From: Kitasatospora sp. MAP12-44
GTDB taxonomy: Bacteria; Actinomycetota; Actinomycetes; Streptomycetales; Streptomycetaceae
Direction: 5' to 3'
Assembly (NCBI RefSeq): GCF_029892095.1
Contig: NZ_JARZAE010000002.1
Location: 1 to 64,000 of the forward strand
Length of the DNA: 64,000 bases
In this document: positions 25,404 through 33,317 of the stretch, one piece after another
Layout: the number at the start of each line of letters is the position of its first letter
How positions within the stretch are numbered: position 1 is the stretch's first letter
Position numbers and translations under genes: made by a program
The notes under the pieces: model-generated
Told to the model about the DNA's origin: nothing
Databases searched by the model: none
The model's input: only the letters and a program-made list of their open reading frames with translations

Positions 25404-26188
25404 TTTGTGGCCTCCCCGTCTTCCTCGGTGCGCCGGTGCCGCTCGTAGACGATCACGTGGCGGTCGCCGGGCAGAAGGCAGATCGTCACCTGGATCGGTC
25501 GACCCTCGCGGTCGTGGCCGGTGCTGATCAGTTCGGCCATCGGCGTGCCAGCGGGAAGAGCGAGCCGCTCCAGCTCAGCCGGACGCGGCATCCTCGGGTA
25601 GATCTCGTCGAGTGATTCGACGAGTTCGTGGCCGAGCTCGGCCAGGACTTTGTTGGTGCCGCGCTCGACGCTGCCCGGCGTCATCCACTCCGAGCCCTCA
25701 ACTATCCGGTGGGGAACGTAGGAGTCGTCGGTGGCGAAGGGCATGTCGTCGACGAAGCTCGTCCGCCGGCGGACCGCCACTCGCTCGCCCGGGGCGAGCT
25801 GCAGTCGCTGTCGTACGGCCTCGTCCGGCACCACGACGCCGACCTCAATGGTCTGCGTGCCGTCGCGCCCCTCGTCGTGGAGCAGGTTGGTGAAGATATC
25901 GACGGCTGGCGGCTTGCGCCGGAATTCGCTCTGCGGTCGGTAGACCAACGGCCGCCACTCGCGGACGTACACGCCAGACCCTTGGACGGACCTGACAACG
26001 CCGGCGGCCTTGAGCTTGATGATTGCCTGCCGCACGGTTTCGCCCGTGACGCTGTACTTCTCCGCCAGCTCCCGCGTGAGCGGGAGCCGGTCACCAGGCT
26101 GCAGTCGGCCAGAGTCGATCTCCTCGCGCAGGTCTTGCGCGATCCTGTCGGCTGCGCCTGGGCGCCGATGATCACGAGCAGCAGTCAT
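25400..26188 (-). CDS. GntR/HutC-family transcriptional regulator
   Basis: 262 aa. N-terminal winged helix (RIAQDLREEIDSGRLQPGDR, LTRELAEKYSVTGETVRQAI, IKLKAAGVVRSVQGSGVYVR; about 14-77) and a C-terminal UTRA-type ligand domain (about 90-255, ERVAVRRRTSFVDDMPFATD, ELISTGHDREGRPIQVTICL). First gene of a three-gene overlapping operon with GNAT and a small protein. An operator-like TTTCACTAGCGAA lies about 20 bp upstream of its start, and the same motif recurs at 29.13-29.18 kb, so it probably represses both. Confidence 0.9.
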   Translation of the reverse strand: MTAARDHRRPGAADRIAQDLREEIDSGRLQPGDRLPLTRELAEKYSVTGETVRQAIIKLKAAGVVRSVQGSGVYVREWRPLVYRPQSEFRRKPPAVDIFTNLLHDEGRDGTQTIEVGVVVPDEAVRQRLQLAPGERVAVRRRTSFVDDMPFATDDSYVPHRIVEGSEWMTPGSVERGTNKVLAELGHELVESLDEIYPRMPRPAELERLALPAGTPMAELISTGHDREGRPIQVTICLLPGDRHVIVYERHRRTEEDGEATK

Positions 26189-26205
26189 GCGAGGAGAGTA
26201 CCCGA

Positions 26206-26218
26206 TTTCACTAGCGAA
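26206..26218. promoter_or_regulatory. Operator-like site TTTCACTAGCGAA upstream of the GntR gene
   Basis: Near-palindrome (TTTCACTAGCGAA) 18 bp before the GntR start at 26188. Identical to 29128-29140 and close to the perfect TTCACTAGTGAA at 29168-29179. Consistent with autoregulation. Confidence 0.7.
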
Positions 26219-26329
26219 GTCTGCGGGAGGGGAGGAGCTGATGTTGCCGAAGGCCAGCTTGGTGCTGGCATCGTCGGGAATTCCAGGTGGCTCCGTGGAA
26301 CTCGGTGTGGAACTCGTAGGCCCACTCAG

Positions 26330-27241
26330 TCACGCAGCGACTCGCAGTGCAGTGGAGTAGTAGCAGCTCAGGACGGCTTGGGCGCCCGAGCCTTGAGCTG
26401 TGACGATGCGTTGGAACCGGGCCGAGCGCAGGTCGCCGGCTGTCGCGATGCGCGGTCCCTGCGACTCGGGCGGGCAGTAGCCGTCGCCGTCTGTGGTGAG
26501 TCCGGAGAGTACGGCGGGCCGGCTGCCGATATTGGTGAGCAGCGTGTCGCAGGCGTAAGCCGCGGTTGAGCCGTTCACGGCCTCGACGTCGACGATGTAG
26601 CCGCCGCCGGGGGCGGGGTTGATCGAGACGTGGCGTGCGCGGCGCAGCTGGGCTCGGGAGTCGTGCTGCACTTCGGCGACCTTGTAATCGTCGCTAACGG
26701 GATGGACGACCAGGAGCTGCCGCTGCACGTCGGGGTGAGCCCGCAGCCAGGTACCCAACGGTCGGTCACCGCCCAGGACGCACGTGCGGCCCTTCAGGTC
26801 TGCGGGCCGTGCTCGCCAAAGCGGTGCAGGATCCAGGGATGCCGGCGCGGAGATCCAATCGGCCTCTGCCGGAGTGACCGACGAGACGCCCGTGGCCGCG
26901 ATCACTGCGTTCCCCGTGATCACAGAACTGCTGTTCAGAGTGACACTGGCTGACTGGCCGTCGGCAGAGACCGCGACCGCGAGGTCCTTGACGACCGTGC
27001 AGTGACCGGATTCCTGGATTCGCTGGATATCCCGGGCCAGGGCGTTGGCGAGCGAGGGTCCGTCGGTCCAGTCACCGGGCACGTTCGCGAGGGCCCCGAT
27101 GACTTGCAGCCGGCCGCCGATGTCGTTGCTCTCGATCAGGACCGAGCGTAGGCCCAGACTGGCCGCCATCAGCGCTGCCGCGCACCCAGCGGGACCGCCA
27201 CCAACAATCACCAGGTCCGGGTCGCCGAACGGAGTGCTCAC
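26330..27241 (-). CDS. FAD-dependent oxidoreductase, thioredoxin-reductase-like fold without the CxxC
   Basis: 303 aa, GTG 27241 overlapping the isochorismatase stop. Dinucleotide-binding VIVGGGPAGCAAALMAASLG near residue 11 and a GIGGRLQVIGALANVPG-like flavin segment match the thioredoxin-reductase group. The redox CATC pair expected near the middle is replaced by ISAPASLDPAPLW, and the second GxGxxG is degenerate (VLGGDRPLG). The ATAGDLR segment near the end is the FAD-binding GD box. So it is a flavoprotein of altered chemistry, perhaps an oxidase. Partner: isochorismatase-like hydrolase. Confidence 0.75.
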   Translation of the reverse strand: MSTPFGDPDLVIVGGGPAGCAAALMAASLGLRSVLIESNDIGGRLQVIGALANVPGDWTDGPSLANALARDIQRIQESGHCTVVKDLAVAVSADGQSASVTLNSSSVITGNAVIAATGVSSVTPAEADWISAPASLDPAPLWRARPADLKGRTCVLGGDRPLGTWLRAHPDVQRQLLVVHPVSDDYKVAEVQHDSRAQLRRARHVSINPAPGGGYIVDVEAVNGSTAAYACDTLLTNIGSRPAVLSGLTTDGDGYCPPESQGPRIATAGDLRSARFQRIVTAQGSGAQAVLSCYYSTALRVAA

Positions 27242-27801
27242 GAGTAGGCCCTTTCGGTGCTGGTCAGGCGTGCGATGGCGTCGTGGCTCGTAATGAGCTG
27301 AGTGCTGCCGATGTTGCGGCGGGCGAGGAGCAAGGCTGCTGAGTGGTACTCCTCGCCGCCGCTTGATGCGCAGGCATCAACGGCGATCCATGGGCAGAAG
27401 CCCGAGTGGTAGGCGCCGATGGCACTGTCGTAGACGCAGGAGTCTGTGTCGATGCCCGCGAAGACCAGATCGGTCCAACCGGCCTTCGCCAGGGCGCGGC
27501 CTCCGTCGTGAGCGAAGACGGACGACGTCCCCTTGTCGATCACCACGGCGGCGTCTCCGAGATACGGCTGGAGTTCCGCCACGATGGCCTGCTCTTCAGG
27601 TGTCCGCAGTCGCGTCCACCCGTTGATCCTCTCGTAAGGGGAGTTCGGCAGGTTCTGGAAGCGGGCGAACACGATGGGGGCGCCCGCCGACTTCCACGCT
27701 TCGATCATGCGGACAATCACCGGGACAGCTCCGGCGCTGTGCGCGTTGATGAAGCCTTGCTGTACGTCGATGACGATCAATGCCGTGGTCCGAGGGTCCA
27801 T
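27238..27801 (-). CDS. Isochorismatase-family cysteine hydrolase
   Basis: 187 aa from ATG 27801 (GAGG upstream). The triad of the family is in place: Asp12 (VIDVQQGF), Lys90 (VIDKGTSSVF) and Cys122 (GIDTDSCVYDSAIGA). Members hydrolyse isochorismate, nicotinamide or similar amides; the substrate here is unknown. Overlaps the flavoprotein gene by 4 bp and follows the XRE-type regulator by 25 bp. Confidence 0.85.
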   Translation of the reverse strand: MDPRTTALIVIDVQQGFINAHSAGAVPVIVRMIEAWKSAGAPIVFARFQNLPNSPYERINGWTRLRTPEEQAIVAELQPYLGDAAVVIDKGTSSVFAHDGGRALAKAGWTDLVFAGIDTDSCVYDSAIGAYHSGFCPWIAVDACASSGGEEYHSAALLLARRNIGSTQLITSHDAIARLTSTERAYS

Positions 27802-27826
27802 TTCTGCCTCTCGTCGTTTCGCCTGC

Positions 27827-28981
27827 TCACACACGACTGTCTCGGAGTGCTTCCTGGGCGTCACGGAGGCGGTCAGGCAGATCGCTGGTGCTCAAGACCG
27901 CCTCTCGCATGGCCCGGTGTTGTGCGGTTTCGGCCGGGCGGGACGCTCGGAGCCGAGAGTACGCGCCTCTGAGGTAGCGCCAGCCGTACTTCTCGGGCAT
28001 GACCGGATCCTCTCCTTCCTCGATGGAGTCGAGGACCCGAGAGGAGAGCGCCCACAGGCCCTGGACGTCCACCTCGAGCGCGACGATCTCGCGCACCGTC
28101 AGGGCGCGCTCGTCAGCTTGGGGGTGGTAGGTGACGCCGGACCAGCCTGCGAGGCCTGGCGACGAGCCGCCGTGGAAGGGCACGACGTCGGGGTGTGTCC
28201 AGGCCGAGCTGAACTTCTCTGCCTCCACGTGGGGTCCGATGGACTCGACGGTTTCAGGGTTCTGCCGGTTGACCAGCACGGAGGGAGTGGTGAGGAGATG
28301 TAGTGCCGTCGGAAGGACTGACGGCGACCAGCTGTGATCGCGGAGCTCATAGGCGGACAGGACGTACTGCGGATCCTCGACTTTGGGCTGGCCGGGGACC
28401 GTGGCGTCCAGGAGAGCATTGAGGCTGGCACCAGCCCATGCTCGATCGGTCGGGTATGTGCGGTAGCGCCACAGGGCGAGTTCGGTGATGTTCCCGAGCG
28501 TCAGCTCTTCCGCCAGGTGAACCACGGACACGCCGCAGGCCAGCAGGTGCGCGGTCGCGGAACTTCCTGTCGGGTGTTCCAGTGGCAGGACTCGCTGTTC
28601 CAGGCCGCCGGGCCCTTCCGGATGAGGCAGCGCGTTCTCGAACGCAGCCTGGAGCTGTGGTCCCACGTACACAGGGATGAACTTGTGGGAGACCACCACG
28701 AACGGCCCGGCCGGCTGGCCGGGCTCCCCTGCGGTGCCCACCGGCAGGGCGGCCAACTTGGCGTAGAAGGTCTCGCGCTGCCCCTCAGACGCTAGGTCCA
28801 AGGTGCGGCTCAGCACCTCTTGCATCTCGTCGTTGCAGGTCAGGCCATCCCCGTGCTTCCGCCATTTGGTGACGGTGCGGGGGTCCACTCCCAGCTTCCT
28901 CGCGAACTCGCGGATCGAAAGCTCGAGCGTCTCCTGGAGTAGCCGCGCCTTCTGGCCGGTCCACCGGATCGCCGTGTCCAC
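27827..28981 (-). CDS. XRE-type HTH regulator with large C-terminal domain
   Basis: GTG 28981 is preferred because GGGAGG sits 5 bp upstream; the open frame extends to 29227 through the operator region, which is unlikely to be translated. Residues about 12-46 are a helix-turn-helix (LLQETLELSIREFARKLGVD, PRTVTKWRKHG). The rest (about 335 residues) is a sensor-like domain with no recognised family. It heads the isochorismatase/flavoprotein operon. Confidence 0.75.
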   Translation of the reverse strand: MDTAIRWTGQKARLLQETLELSIREFARKLGVDPRTVTKWRKHGDGLTCNDEMQEVLSRTLDLASEGQRETFYAKLAALPVGTAGEPGQPAGPFVVVSHKFIPVYVGPQLQAAFENALPHPEGPGGLEQRVLPLEHPTGSSATAHLLACGVSVVHLAEELTLGNITELALWRYRTYPTDRAWAGASLNALLDATVPGQPKVEDPQYVLSAYELRDHSWSPSVLPTALHLLTTPSVLVNRQNPETVESIGPHVEAEKFSSAWTHPDVVPFHGGSSPGLAGWSGVTYHPQADERALTVREIVALEVDVQGLWALSSRVLDSIEEGEDPVMPEKYGWRYLRGAYSRLRASRPAETAQHRAMREAVLSTSDLPDRLRDAQEALRDSRV

Positions 28982-29127
28982 GGCCACCTCCCTTCTCTCC
29001 GCGCTGGTGTGGGCCTTGCTCAGTTCCACAGCAGTGCCACGCGGGAGGCTCGCGCCCACCCGTGCTGCTGTGGATCCTGATTGACGAACAGTCACGTTCG
29101 GAGCACTCAAGGCCATCGCTGAAGCAA

Positions 29128-29140
29128 TTTCACTAGCGAA
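29128..29140. promoter_or_regulatory. Operator-like site TTTCACTAGCGAA
   Basis: Identical to the site before the GntR gene (26206). It lies about 150 bp upstream of the leftward XRE-type gene. Paired with the site 28 bp away at 29168. Confidence 0.75.
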
Positions 29141-29167
29141 GCCCTTGACGGTCAAGCCCCAGACCTG

Positions 29168-29179
29168 TTCACTAGTGAA
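29168..29179. promoter_or_regulatory. Perfect palindromic operator TTCACTAGTGAA
   Basis: A 12-bp perfect palindrome in the same family as the other two sites, 40 bp from the previous one centre to centre (four helical turns). The intergenic region 28982-29444 otherwise holds no gene; it carries the promoters of the leftward operon and perhaps of the 29445 gene. Confidence 0.75.
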
Positions 29180-29444
29180 ATCAGGAGGCCGCCTAGCGGC
29201 TCTCCAAGGCTCCCGAGTGCCGCCCATCAGGGCTTATTTGGCGTGCCTTCGTTCCACCGCGAAACCGCAGGTAAGTCGCCGCCCGAGTGGGCGCCGGGTA
29301 GCTCCACCAAACCCCCGCGACTGCCACGCAGCGCCGATGCGCTGTCCGCTCGTCAGGGCACCGGATATTCCGGACGGCCTGGCGGGCGGAGAGAGCACCG
29401 CGACGCGGCCCTCAACCTCCCTCCGCATCTCCGAGGAGCCCTTG

Positions 29445-30233
29445 ATGACCACCTCGACCGCGATCCCCACCGCCCGCGAACGCAAGCGCCGGACCTGCAC
29501 GAAGAACGTCTCCTGCAAGCCGCCGCTCCGCCTGTCAGAGCTGCCGCGCAACCTGGTCGACCTCACGCCCCGCGCCGAGCACGTGGGCTGCCCCGACTGC
29601 AAGACCTGGTGCCCGCTCACCACCCACAAGGGCAGCAAGGACTGGAAGCTGGTCCCGCACCACACCACCAAGGCCGGCACCCCCGGCGCCCGCCGCTGCG
29701 GCAACTCCAACCGCCTGTTCACCATCGACATGCCGATCACCGAGTGGGAGCAGCGGCGGGCCGAGGCCATCGCCGACGTCGCCGCCCGCCGGCCGACCAC
29801 CGTGCTGAAGAAGGTGAAGACGCCGGTCGCCCCGGCGATCACCCAGCTCGACCCGGCGCCCGCCACCGCCGACTCCGCCCGCCGCACCTACGAGACGCAC
29901 CGCTCCCGCTGCGCGGCCTGCACCGGCAAGGAGCACTGCCGGGACGGCAAGCGCCTGGGCGCCGACTACCTGCGCCTGCTGCGCCGCGAGCCCGAGCACC
30001 GCCGCAACCGCGCGCTGTACGAGGAGGTCCAGGCCGCCGCCGAGCGCGACAGGGTTAACCAGCACCCGGCCCGCCGGGCCGCCGAGTGGCACCAGGTCGA
30101 CGAGGCCGTCAAGGCCGCCGACACCCAGCGGTCCGAGTCGATCCGGGGCGCGCGCAGCCCGATCTTCCCGCTGACGCTGCTGAAGGACACGCCCGCCGAG
30201 CAGCTCAAGCTCCCCTCGGGCCGCATCGTCTGA
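29445..30233 (+). CDS. Zinc-ribbon plasmid protein, 262 aa
   Basis: ATG 29445 with GAGGAG upstream. Cysteine pairs CPDCKTWCP near residue 50 and CAACTGKEHC near 165 suggest two metal-binding elements; the region between is basic. Conserved-looking opening gene of the long rightward train, just downstream of the operator region. Role unknown. Confidence 0.65.
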   Translation: MTTSTAIPTARERKRRTCTKNVSCKPPLRLSELPRNLVDLTPRAEHVGCPDCKTWCPLTTHKGSKDWKLVPHHTTKAGTPGARRCGNSNRLFTIDMPITEWEQRRAEAIADVAARRPTTVLKKVKTPVAPAITQLDPAPATADSARRTYETHRSRCAACTGKEHCRDGKRLGADYLRLLRREPEHRRNRALYEEVQAAAERDRVNQHPARRAAEWHQVDEAVKAADTQRSESIRGARSPIFPLTLLKDTPAEQLKLPSGRIV

Positions 30234-30289
30234 CCTTCGCCCCCCGGGCCCGGCCCGGTCGAGAACTGAACCGACATCACCAGCCAGCT

Positions 30290-30318
30290 GCGGCGGCCCG
30301 GACTCTCCGGGCCGCCGC
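30290..30318. terminator. 13-bp perfect hairpin between genes
   Basis: GCGGCGGCCCGGA (30290-30302), loop CTC, TCCGGGCCGCCGC (30306-30318). It sits in the gap before the 30343 gene, one of the series of intergenic hairpins. Confidence 0.65.
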
Positions 30319-30342
30319 TTCGCGTCCCAGGAGGAGATCCCC

Positions 30343-30570
30343 GTGCGCTACGCCACCGTTCCCCGCGCCCTGCTCGAGCAGCTCATCGAGATCAGCACCC
30401 CGAAGGCGAAGAAGAACACCGACATCGAGCGGCCCCGCACCGACGAACGCCGCACGCCGGCCGAGGACAAGCTGGTCGCCGCGCGCAGCCCGCTGCGGTC
30501 CGGCCCGCGCTGGACCTTCCGCCGGCCGATGCTCTACGCGACGGGCGCCCCGGCCCCCGTCCACGCCTGA
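30343..30570 (+). CDS. Small basic protein, 75 aa
   Basis: GTG with AGGAGGAG upstream. Pattern RYATVPRALLEQLIEISTPK then a charged, proline-containing tail. No family recognised. Confidence 0.6.
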   Translation: MRYATVPRALLEQLIEISTPKAKKNTDIERPRTDERRTPAEDKLVAARSPLRSGPRWTFRRPMLYATGAPAPVHA

Positions 30571-30666
30571 TCCGCGCGTTCTCCTGCGACGCTGCCCGTC
30601 GCCGCCGCCCCGGATCCCCGGTGCGGCGACGGCGGGGGGACGGCAGGAACCGCCCTCACAACAGCG

Positions 30667-30696
30667 ACGGCCCCGGGAAGGCGATCCCGGGGCCGT
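30667..30696. terminator. 12-bp perfect hairpin
   Basis: ACGGCCCCGGGA (30667-30678), loop AGGCGA, TCCCGGGGCCGT (30685-30696), just before the small ORF at 30725. Confidence 0.6.
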
Positions 30697-30724
30697 CCAC
30701 GTCGCCTGACTGGAGGCAACGACC

Positions 30725-30838
30725 TTGCTGAACACCATGATTGCACGCTCTGAGCTGAACGCCGCTCCGGGGGACAGCGACCCGGACGCGGACGAGCTGC
30801 TGCGCCGGGCCATGGAGCGCCGGGGCGGTGGCCGGTGA
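30725..30838 (+). CDS. Very small ORF coupled to the anti-sigma-like ATPase, 37 aa
   Basis: TTG 30725 with GGAGG 8 bp upstream (or ATG 30737). Reads MLNTMIARSELNAAPGDSDP and ends RRAMERRGGGR; its TGA overlaps ATG 30838. Small coupled acidic peptide, possibly a partner of the ATPase. Confidence 0.5.
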   Translation: MLNTMIARSELNAAPGDSDPDADELLRRAMERRGGGR

Positions 30839-31332
30839 TGACCACCACCACCTTCGGCACCGGCATCGCAGCCGGCCTGACCGCGCAGGGGCCGATGCTC
30901 CCCGCCCCGCGTCCGGGCCTCTACCTGGCCAACCGACTCGGCGGGATCACCGCCCATCTGACGGCCGACCAGGAGACGGTCAGCACGGTGCGGGCGCTGG
31001 CCCTGACCGTCCTGGTCGCCCACGGCATCGACCGTGAGTCGGCCGAGGACGCGCAGCTGGTCCTGTCCGAGCTGATCGGCAACGCGGTCCGGGCCTGCGG
31101 CGCGCACGTCCCGCTGGTCGTGGAGGTCTACCGCGCCGAGCACGACGCGATCGTCGCCGTGCACGACCCGCTGGCCGGCACCGGCCCACGCCGGACCACC
31201 GCCGAGCCGGACGGCGACGAGGCGGAGTCCGGGCGCGGCCTGGTCCTGCTCGACGTGCTCGCCCCCGGCTGGACCGTCGAGCCGTCCGCGATCGGCAAGC
31301 GGATCCGCTGCCGCATCCCTGCGGCTCGCTGA
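30838..31332 (+). CDS. HATPase-type (RsbW/anti-sigma-like) ATP-binding protein
   Basis: 164 aa. GHKL-type ATP-binding motifs are visible: N-box LVLSELIGNAVRACG, VAVHDP, and ESGRGLVLLDVL. This is the stand-alone regulatory ATPase type abundant in Streptomyces, which binds sigma or anti-anti-sigma factors. No histidine-kinase dimerisation region. Target unknown; the coupled 37-aa ORF and the WhiB gene 35 bp downstream are its neighbours. Confidence 0.8.
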   Translation: MTTTTFGTGIAAGLTAQGPMLPAPRPGLYLANRLGGITAHLTADQETVSTVRALALTVLVAHGIDRESAEDAQLVLSELIGNAVRACGAHVPLVVEVYRAEHDAIVAVHDPLAGTGPRRTTAEPDGDEAESGRGLVLLDVLAPGWTVEPSAIGKRIRCRIPAAR

Positions 31333-31367
31333 CGAACCACCCACGACGCAGAAGGAGAGGTAACCCC

Positions 31368-31619
31368 ATGGACTGGCGTCACCGCGCGGTGTGCCGCGAA
31401 GAGGACCCCGAGCTGTTCTTCCCGATCGGCAACACCGGCCCGGCCCTGCTGCAGATCGAGGAGGCCAAGGCCGTGTGCCGCCGCTGCCCCGTGATGGAGC
31501 AGTGCCTGACCTGGGCCCTGACCACCGGTCAGGACGCCGGCGTGTGGGGCGGGATGAGCGAGGACGAGCGTCGGGCGATGAAGCGCCGAGCCGCCCGCAA
31601 CCGCGCCCGCACCTCCTGA
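31368..31619 (+). CDS. WhiB-family iron-sulfur transcription regulator
   Basis: 83 aa with the four conserved cysteines C9, C37, C40 and C46 (C..CxxC.....C) and the GVWGG turn (58-62) followed by a basic Arg-rich tail. WhiB-like proteins bind a [4Fe-4S] cluster and work with sigma factor on development or redox genes. RBS GAAGGAGAGG. A plasmid-borne copy could influence host sporulation genes. Confidence 0.95.
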   Translation: MDWRHRAVCREEDPELFFPIGNTGPALLQIEEAKAVCRRCPVMEQCLTWALTTGQDAGVWGGMSEDERRAMKRRAARNRARTS

Positions 31620-31642
31620 CCCGCAGCGGTTGCTGTCGTTCG

Positions 31643-31695
31643 CCCCCGCCCCGGACCGCCGGCTGCGGGGGTGTTCGACGGTGCCCGACGCACCG
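31643..31695. promoter_or_regulatory. Intergenic element with TTCGACGGTGCCCGACGCACCG, copy 1
   Basis: Between the WhiB gene and the 31722 gene: GTCGTTCGC, a stem CCCCCGC/GCGGGGG (31643-31649 with 31665-31671), then TTCGACGGTGCCCGACGCACCG containing a second stem CGGTGC/GCACCG (31679-31695). The flanks match 32413-32486, the next gap. Confidence 0.6.
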
Positions 31696-31721
31696 GCTCC
31701 ACCACTTCGACGGAGGACACC

Positions 31722-32387
31722 ATGTTCGTGATCAGCCTCAGCGACTTCGACAAGATCGCTCAGCAGCTCGAAGGCCGTCACCACCCGCACTACCAGGGCA
31801 CCACGAAGACCGAGTTCAACAACCTCGTCTTCACCTTCAAGCCGTTCACCGGCACCGAGAAGAAGCCGGTGCTGCCGGCGCAGGCATGGCACGACGAGTC
31901 CCTCACCCGTGCCGCCCGCGAGGCCCTGGCCGCCGAGTACGAGGACGCCCACAGGCTGTGGTTCGACGCCCAGTACATCCGCGAGCTGAACGTCGCGGGT
32001 CTCGGCGCCGCCGCCGTGTGGACCGCCTATACCCAGGCCCGCCAGGAGATGGACCAGCTCTTCGCCTCCCTGGACTCCACCGCCGAGACCCGGTGGCGCT
32101 CGACCGTCTTCCAGCTGGTCACCGCCCAGGAGAAGGCGCTGACGGCGGCTGCGGCCTGGGACCGCACGGCCCGGGCCATCGTCGACGTCCACGCCTCGCA
32201 CAACTTCAGCAACCTGTCCCAGCGCGAGGCCGCCGCGAAGGCCGGCCTTGACACCGCCTGGGAGTTCGGCGCCCGCAGCGACTACGACAGCTGGGGCCGC
32301 AACCCGCTGAACCAGGACGTCTTCAACGCCGTCGAGCGCCAGCGCGAGCACCTGCGCCAGGTCGCGAGCCTGACCGGCGACCACTAG
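31722..32387 (+). CDS. Hypothetical protein, 221 aa
   Basis: ATG 31722 with GGAGGA upstream. Helical, aromatic-rich, with WHDESLTRAAREALAAEYED and LFASLDSTAETRWRST; no domain recognised. Same intergenic element type before it as before the next gene, so perhaps co-regulated with it. Confidence 0.6.
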   Translation: MFVISLSDFDKIAQQLEGRHHPHYQGTTKTEFNNLVFTFKPFTGTEKKPVLPAQAWHDESLTRAAREALAAEYEDAHRLWFDAQYIRELNVAGLGAAAVWTAYTQARQEMDQLFASLDSTAETRWRSTVFQLVTAQEKALTAAAAWDRTARAIVDVHASHNFSNLSQREAAAKAGLDTAWEFGARSDYDSWGRNPLNQDVFNAVERQREHLRQVASLTGDH

Positions 32388-32417
32388 TCCTGACCACCAC
32401 GTCGGTCGGTTGTCGTT

Positions 32418-32463
32418 CGCCGCCGCGCCCCTTCCCCCATGCCGGGAGCGGGGCGCGGCGGCG
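32418..32463. repeat. 14-bp perfect intergenic hairpin, copy 2 of the shared element
   Basis: CGCCGCCGCGCCCC (32418-32431)/GGGGCGCGGCGGCG (32450-32463). The flanks (TGTCGTTCGC on the left; GTTCGACGGTGCCCGACGCACCG on the right) match the element at 31.64 kb while the stem sequence differs. Suggests selection for structure and for the right-flank motif. Confidence 0.65.
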
Positions 32464-32509
32464 TTCGACGGTGCCCGACGCACCGCCCCTATAAGAGAGG
32501 ACATCTCCG

Positions 32510-33100
32510 ATGGCGCTTCCCGCCTGGATGACTGACCGCACCGAGACCTCGCCGGCGCCGATGGCCGCGCTCGGTGAGCTGCTGGCCTGGCTGAACACCC
32601 TGGACAACCGGGTGACCTGGCGGGCCTCCCGCCTGGCCCGCGAGATGGAGCTGATCGAGGCCGAGCGTGCCCTGAGCCAGGCCCAGTACGGCCGCCGCAA
32701 GCCCGCCGCCCCGGAGCAGATCGTCGCGTGGCGCGAGCGCGTCGCCGAGGCCAAGGGCCGCCTCGGCCTGGCCGAGCTGACCGAGGAGTTCATCGAGCGG
32801 ACCCGGCTGCGGATCGCCGCCACGGCCCACCAGACGAGCCTCTACAGCGGCAGCGACGAGGCCCTGCGGTCGCTGGCCGTGCAGGTCAACCTCGGCACCC
32901 GCAGCGTGATCGCGGCCCTGGCCGACGAGGAGCCCAACCGCCCGGCCGAGGTGTACCGCAACGCCAAGGCGGCTCTGGACGACCTGACCTCCGGCTACCG
33001 CGCGGTCCGGGCCACCGGGGCGGCGAGCGACCTGCGCGCCTGGGCGGAAGCCCTGGAGCTGGCGCTGGACGTGACCAGGCTGACCGCAGCCCGGGCGTGA
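32510..33100 (+). CDS. Hypothetical helical protein, 196 aa
   Basis: ATG with AGAGAGGA upstream. Almost entirely helical (EMELIEAERALSQAQYGRRK, RRIAATAHQTSLYS region), rich in Ala/Arg/Leu. No family recognised. Possibly functionally linked to the 31722 gene through the shared leader element. Confidence 0.6.
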   Translation: MALPAWMTDRTETSPAPMAALGELLAWLNTLDNRVTWRASRLAREMELIEAERALSQAQYGRRKPAAPEQIVAWRERVAEAKGRLGLAELTEEFIERTRLRIAATAHQTSLYSGSDEALRSLAVQVNLGTRSVIAALADEEPNRPAEVYRNAKAALDDLTSGYRAVRATGAASDLRAWAEALELALDVTRLTAARA

Positions 33101-33235
33101 CAGCACGCACGACCGCCCTTCGGCACCCCGACCACCCAGCGGTCGGATGGCCAGACGGGCTCACCCAACGACGACAGCCCGTTGAGCTTCCCCGGTTTCG
33201 CTCTCGCCGACTGCCGCTCCCGGAACGCGAGATCG

Positions 33236-33287
33236 CGTTTCGGGAGCAGCAGTCGCCGTTTCGGGAGCACCGGCCGCCGTTTCGACC
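33236..33287. repeat. CGTTTCGGGAGCA repeats, 21-bp period
   Basis: Copies at 33236, 33257 and 33278 (last partial), exactly 21 bp apart, within 90 bp upstream of the 33318 start; an inverted CCGGAACGCG unit precedes them at 33220. Related CTGCCGAAACG units recur at 21-bp period inside the coding region (34591-34790). Confidence 0.7.
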
Positions 33288-33317
33288 CCACCTTGAACGC
33301 CCCCTGCGGAGGTCACC

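Noticed and set aside
29145..29444. N-terminal extension of the 29445 gene and the extension of the XRE-type gene to 29227
   Set aside because: Both run through the TTCACTAGTGAA operator pair; internal starts at 29445 and 28981 have much better ribosome sites.
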